From assembly GCA_019400425.1 (NCBI GenBank), contig JAFREE010000322.1, forward strand, positions 1 through 12,353: 12,353 bases of DNA. Reading direction: 5' to 3'. This document shows positions 8,892 through 12,353 of the stretch, piece after piece. The stretch's first letter is position 1; each line of letters opens with the position of its first letter. Made by a program: the position numbers and the translations under genes. Source of the stretch: Hymenochaete sp. R1. Taxonomy: Eukaryota; Basidiomycota; Agaricomycetes; Hymenochaetales; Hymenochaetaceae. The notes under the pieces are model-generated. The model made no database searches. It was not told the DNA's origin and saw only the letters and a program-made list of their open reading frames with translations.

Positions 8892-10484
8892 TGAAGCACG
8901 GCGGAGACGTAAAGTAAGATATGGCACCTATGTTGCGAATCGCGACGTGTGCGGATTAAACCTTGCTAGATAGCCAAGATCAAAGAATCCAAGCCTAACG
9001 CGAGTCAGACAAAGTAAAGTTGGCCGAAGCACTTACCGGCGGTGAAGCGTATCTCAGGAGTGGAAGACAACTTGCAGGCGCGCACAAAGTACGAAAAGGA
9101 GCAATTGCCGGGAGCAACGTAAGTTAAGAAGGATGGGCTTACTGAGACGAGTGAAATGAAGGCGGCTATGACGCATGAGCTTGATAACTATTCATCCAAA
9201 ACACCCACGCTCAGTCTTCGGTATTGAATCATCGACCGCGTTCCTTCATACATCTTGGAGTTCTAATGGCGCCGGCGGTGGCTGAATAGATTCAGACAGC
9301 GCGACTACACGCGAGAATGACATGTCCGCTGCATCCGCTGATAGTGATTTCGCTCGTTGGGAGTCCGTTCTCCCGTTCTAGTGTGAGGCCTGGGTCGAGA
9401 CCTAACCTTGTTACTGTAAGTACCACACAGCTCACACGTCATTGCTCGTTATCTTCATCTGTATGAGCGGCCCGGTGGTTCTTTTCACGGAATCTAGGGA
9501 CATCTTCATAACAGAAAGCAGGCTAAATACGAAAACGCACGTTGGTATCATCCATTTTCACAGCAACAACGGATGGAAGAAGGCTTGGATGGGAAAATGA
9601 TGCAATAGCTCGCTGTTCTGTCAACGCCGGTTCTCCTGTAACACTTCCCTTGGATTTCTCCAATTGCAATATACTTGAAGACAAAAGCGGCTAACGACGC
9701 ACCCATTTGAAGTCCAACATCAACTTAGAGGAATCCCAATGTTTCTGCGATTTTTACATGTGTTGGGAGGAAACTCATCGTCCAGCTTTCTCTAGTCTCA
9801 TAATTTCTGCAAATATGCAAATTGAATCGCTTCCTCGACATAAGTATGGCCTTTAGATCGAACCGATGCAAACAATAATGGCGATTCGTGCGGCCTGAGT
9901 CGCAGCATGATTGACAACCAAAGTTCAAAGGCTTTTGCGAATGAAAGGTACAAAGTCGTGTCAACAAGATGAGCCCTATCGTCCGCTCATGAGGCAAACG
10001 TATGCATCTGAGAGAAAAACTCATTGAGATCTATAAGCAAAGGAGAATCAGGCAGACGTAAGAGAGTATTATATTGAAATGTAGGAATAGAACTCATTCA
10101 CTAACCTCGTAAAGGGACTCGGAATCTCGGCAGCGACACACCCGAGATTAAAGATTCATCAATACAATACCGCGTCCTTGCGCCTTTGATTTCAGATAGA
10201 AGCAGTCAAGAAAGCAGGGCGGCGACCGTGGGTGAAAAAAGGTAGACATGAATAGAGAGAGTAGGGTCGAGGGCTTGGGCGTTCGTTCCATTATCACCTC
10301 GGTCTTGATAGGCAATCCTCACAATTTGAAACATCAGTAAATTTTCGAGCCTCGAGCGCGCCACATCTCCTACGATGAGTCAATCGCCAACGACAACTTA
10401 TCAAAAGAAAATGAAGTGAGCATGAAGGTGGTGGTTATGGATGAAAGACTCAAAGAGCTGCGTTAGGCTCAACAAATCCCTCGC
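8892..10484. other. 1.6 kb with weak exon candidates only
   Basis: I cannot assemble a gene here. The best fragment is on the plus strand at 9009-9118, described separately. Others are a plus-strand frame with ATG at 9317 running to a GTAAGT donor at 9416, and a minus-strand frame at 9420-9295. These mirror each other in the same codon register, so at most one of them is real. A 99-residue minus-strand frame at 9725-10024 has no recognisable features. The base composition is near balanced and no long repeats were seen. Confidence 0.4.
9009..9118 (+). CDS. Isolated candidate exon, weakly CsbD-like
   Basis: A 110-base block is bounded by CTAAC plus CAG on the left (branch point and acceptor) and GTAAGT on the right (donor at 9119). 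In frame it encodes KVKLAEALTGGEAYLRSGRQ and then a further 16 residues ending GSN. The LTG-x-E then SG[RK]Q spacing recalls fungal CsbD-like stress proteins, but this is a short match made from memory. I could not find partner exons with the rest of that family. The opposite strand is also open here (TYVAPGNCSFSYF-type peptide). It may be chance. Confidence 0.15.
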
Positions 10485-10656
10485 TTACGGTTGGACGCGC
10501 AAAATCACGTGCATGGATAACTTGATACCCGTGATTTTCCGATAGGCAGAACTGGCAGAGCACCCGACTACGACTGCGAGTACAACGACGAAAGCTCTTT
10601 CCTTTCGTTTATCAGTCCTCGAGTCGACGGTACCCTTTGCATCTTCAACATCCACC
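10485..10656 (+). promoter_or_regulatory. SDHC 5' flank with a CACGTG E-box
   Basis: The interval directly precedes the SDHC start. It contains a palindromic CACGTG at 10506-10511, about 146 bases upstream of the ATG, a typical site for bHLH regulators such as the Cbf1 family in fungi. A short CT-rich stretch (10595-10617) lies nearer the start, and the ATG context is CCACCATGATG, which is favourable. No CCAAT box was seen in this interval. Regulation by a specific factor is inference. Confidence 0.35.
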
Positions 10657-11453
10657 ATGATGACCTCGCGACTTGTTGGACTCTCTCCGGCCTTAAGGCG
10701 CAGCATGTTCCAGAGGTCACTTAGTATGTTCCACTCTATCCGATGGGGTGTTGTGATGAGGTAGAGGCTAAGTTATCTGTTCAGCGCTTGACAAAATTGC
10801 CCTGCGCAACGCTGTCATTAAACGGTGAGTTACTATTCTCTATACTCCAGAATAAATAATTGACAAGCTGTGTCCATGTCAGCGGTTTGCAAACCGAATC
10901 TCATGCCCCTGCAAAGGCGTTAGACGTCCTCAACGCGCAACGCCTCAGACGTCCCTCAAGCCCACATTTCACAATCTATCAGCCCCAGTTGACCTGGTAC
11001 GCTTCTATTGCAAATCGCATGACCGGTGTTGGTCTTAGCGTCCGTACGTATTTTTGCTAGTTCCTAATTACACGCCACCATCGCATTTACATGCACTTCC
11101 CGCTCAATGTCCGCGGTTCACAGTGTTATACGGTTTTTCTATCGCATATGTCGCCTTTCCTCTTGCCGGTCTCCCATTCGACAGCACGGATGTAGTCAAC
11201 ACGATTGCCTCACTTCCCGAGAGTGTGAAGTATGCGGGAAAAGCGATTCTTGCTGCTCCTTTTGCATTCCACTCCTTGAATGGTTTACGCCATCTTGCCT
11301 GGGACAGCGGTAGATGTTAGTAGTCTTTGCCTTTTCTTGGATATTGTGTGCTTACGAGCTCCTTTAGTTCTGACTCTCAAGGGGTGCTACTCGACTGGTT
11401 ATGCTGTCCTCGGTGCGACGGCTGTAACTACTATTGGTCTCTTATTCGTTTAG
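10657..11453 (+). CDS. SDHC: Succinate dehydrogenase cytochrome b560 subunit (complex II membrane anchor), five exons
   Basis: SDHC (Sdh3) is one of two hydrophobic subunits that anchor complex II in the mitochondrial inner membrane. It helps bind haem b and ubiquinone, passing electrons from succinate oxidation to quinone. Exons are 10657-10723, 10785-10824, 10883-11043, 11124-11315 and 11368-11453. The introns (61, 58, 80 and 52 nt) all start GT and end AG, and every junction is in phase. The 181-residue product is near the usual fungal length. Residues 1-40 are rich in R, S and L with almost no acid, as in a mitochondrial presequence. The family signature RPSSPHFTIYQPQLTW spans 59-74, followed by SIANRMTG (77-84), whose Ser77 and Arg81 match known quinone-site positions. 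Three membrane segments lie near 85-105, 125-147 and 160-180. HSLNGLRHLAWD starts at His139, the expected haem ligand. Start: Met1 or Met2, adjacent and in frame. Confidence is very high; the first two exons rest on splice phase and the targeting-like N-terminus. Confidence 0.95.
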
Positions 11454-12255
11454 TCGATGTCTTTCGTTTCGCCTTTAGCTCCTACCCTTCGTAGATGATG
11501 ATATTTCAGCTGTTAACAAAAACAAAGGAACGAAAGGGGGAACGACGTCAACTTATCATGCGTTAGCATGAGTGGGAACGTGCTATTGGTGCGTGCGTCC
11601 AAAGCCCAGTTGCTAAATCAAAGTGTGGTTCACTACCACGACATCAAATCTATGAACATGGGTTCTGGAAATTATCGTTTATTGGGTGCTCCAAATGTAC
11701 TCGTCAAAGGCATTCAGCTCAAGCTATCGGACGTAAATGCAGTAATGATATTGGAAAACGACTTCGCTTATGAGAGCACTTCCCCGTTTAAGAACTGCAG
11801 GAAGGGAGTCAGACCGCCCAGAGTCTTTTCGCTTAAACTTATAACATTCTAAAAAGGCAACGGCTGCTCTGACACAGCCCAGTTGTTGTGCCGGAGACTT
11901 TCAATTTGAAGTTGTATTCATTGTAGTATGGTGAGTGTCGGGTGAAATTTTCATTGAAAATATGACTACTAGTCTAACTTTGCCGATGTTGCATACAAGG
12001 AATCGCATCGGTGAACGCCATTGTCATTATTTGATGCCTACTACAATCACATTACTAAGCCTGAGGCAGCCCGCGTTTGTTGCACCTTCAATCCACCAAG
12101 CCTTATAGTGGGTGGCCCAGTGCTCACAACGAGAACAACCGCCGCGATTCGTCGCACCTCGTAATAAAGATGCAACAAAGACGCGGCGGACGTACTTTTG
12201 TTAGTGAACTACCGCGACCTCCACTCGGCAATATGACTCTAAAGCCCTAGCCGTT
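11454..12255. other. SDHC 3' flank and intergenic stretch
   Basis: No standard AATAAA follows the SDHC stop closely. The A-rich AACAAAAACAAAGG at 11516-11529 may mark transcript 3' processing, but this is uncertain. Apart from the small frame at 11568-11852, the stretch holds only short frames that mirror each other on both strands (for example 12010-12165), with no recognisable domain. Confidence 0.4.
11568..11852 (+). CDS. Hypothetical 94-residue ORF downstream of SDHC
   Basis: An uninterrupted frame starts MSGNVLLVRAS and ends TAA at 11850-11852, 114 bases after the SDHC stop and on the same strand. No signal peptide or membrane segment is evident, and the composition is ordinary. The opening NVLLVR, a YHDIKS stretch and VNAVMILEND are faintly arranged like the N-terminal half of uroporphyrinogen-III synthase, but the match is from memory, is weak and stops early. 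It may be a chance frame, a small protein, or a decayed remnant. Confidence 0.2.
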   Translation: MSGNVLLVRASKAQLLNQSVVHYHDIKSMNMGSGNYRLLGAPNVLVKGIQLKLSDVNAVMILENDFAYESTSPFKNCRKGVRPPRVFSLKLITF

Positions 12256-12353
12256 CTAATTGATGATGTCGGTGTCGGTGTCGGTGTCGGTGTCGTCCAG
12301 TCGAAGCATCGGGATGACTTCACTTTGACGCAGGAGGGGCACAACTCCCTTGC
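12256..12353 (-). CDS. Possible C-terminal end of a gene cut by the right window edge
   Basis: On the minus strand the sequence is open from the window end to TAG at 12256-12258. It encodes KGVVPLLRQSEVIPMLRLDD, followed by an Asp-Thr repeat ending DIIN. The codons favour C or G in third position and the composition suits a real protein tail with an acidic repeat. The start and all upstream domains lie outside the window, so no function can be given. The plus strand is open only briefly here. The call rests on 32 codons. Confidence 0.35.
   Translation of the reverse strand, partial: KGVVPLLRQSEVIPMLRLDDTDTDTDTDIIN
12271..12294. repeat. (GGTGTC)4 hexanucleotide repeat
   Basis: There are four perfect tandem GGTGTC units, with a partial unit on the left. 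If the minus-strand gene end is real, they encode alternating Asp-Thr, and each whole-unit change would keep the frame. Confidence 0.9.

Noticed and set aside
10485..10706. 73-residue minus-strand frame over the SDHC start
   Set aside because: It is antisense to the promoter and first exon of SDHC, with no features of its own.

Overview
The window reads as nuclear DNA of a filamentous fungus, most likely a basidiomycete (Agaricomycetes-like). Both well-supported genes are split by short spliceosomal introns of 52-80 nt with fungal GT...AG ends. One of them carries a DUF6699-type C-terminal domain, which I know mainly from mushroom-forming fungi. There are no bacterial signatures: no operons, no Shine-Dalgarno sites, and no tightly packed long reading frames.

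Layout. Positions 1-76 are an uninterrupted run of C at the contig edge, probably an assembly artefact. Positions 77-1680 show no convincing gene, but hold short tandem repeats and a strongly purine-rich stretch. A two-exon DUF6699 gene lies on the minus strand at 1754-2848, with a pyrimidine-rich upstream flank (sense strand) to about 3115 and a candidate polyadenylation signal at 1681-1686. From about 3120 to 6400 there is a long gene-poor tract of microsatellites and strand-biased CT/GA runs. Positions 6412-7778 contain open, mirrored reading frames. The minus strand allows a phase-consistent chain of small exons there, which I list as a low-confidence gene. A 558-bp foldback element at 8327-8884 has 192-bp inverted arms about 95% complementary and a 7-bp target duplication. 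Positions 8892-10656 hold only weak exon candidates. The five-exon gene at 10657-11453 (+) encodes the mitochondrial succinate dehydrogenase cytochrome b560 subunit (SDHC/Sdh3) and is the firmest call. Downstream are a small ORF of unknown meaning and, at the right edge, a possible gene 3' end on the minus strand.

The two firm genes are not functionally linked. SDHC anchors respiratory complex II in the inner mitochondrial membrane. The DUF6699 protein has no established function. The novel-looking part of the window is the foldback element: its transcript could form a long hairpin, and its insertion site lies in sequence that looks exonic on one strand and like an intron 3' end on the other. 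I did not find a convincing undescribed multi-gene system.
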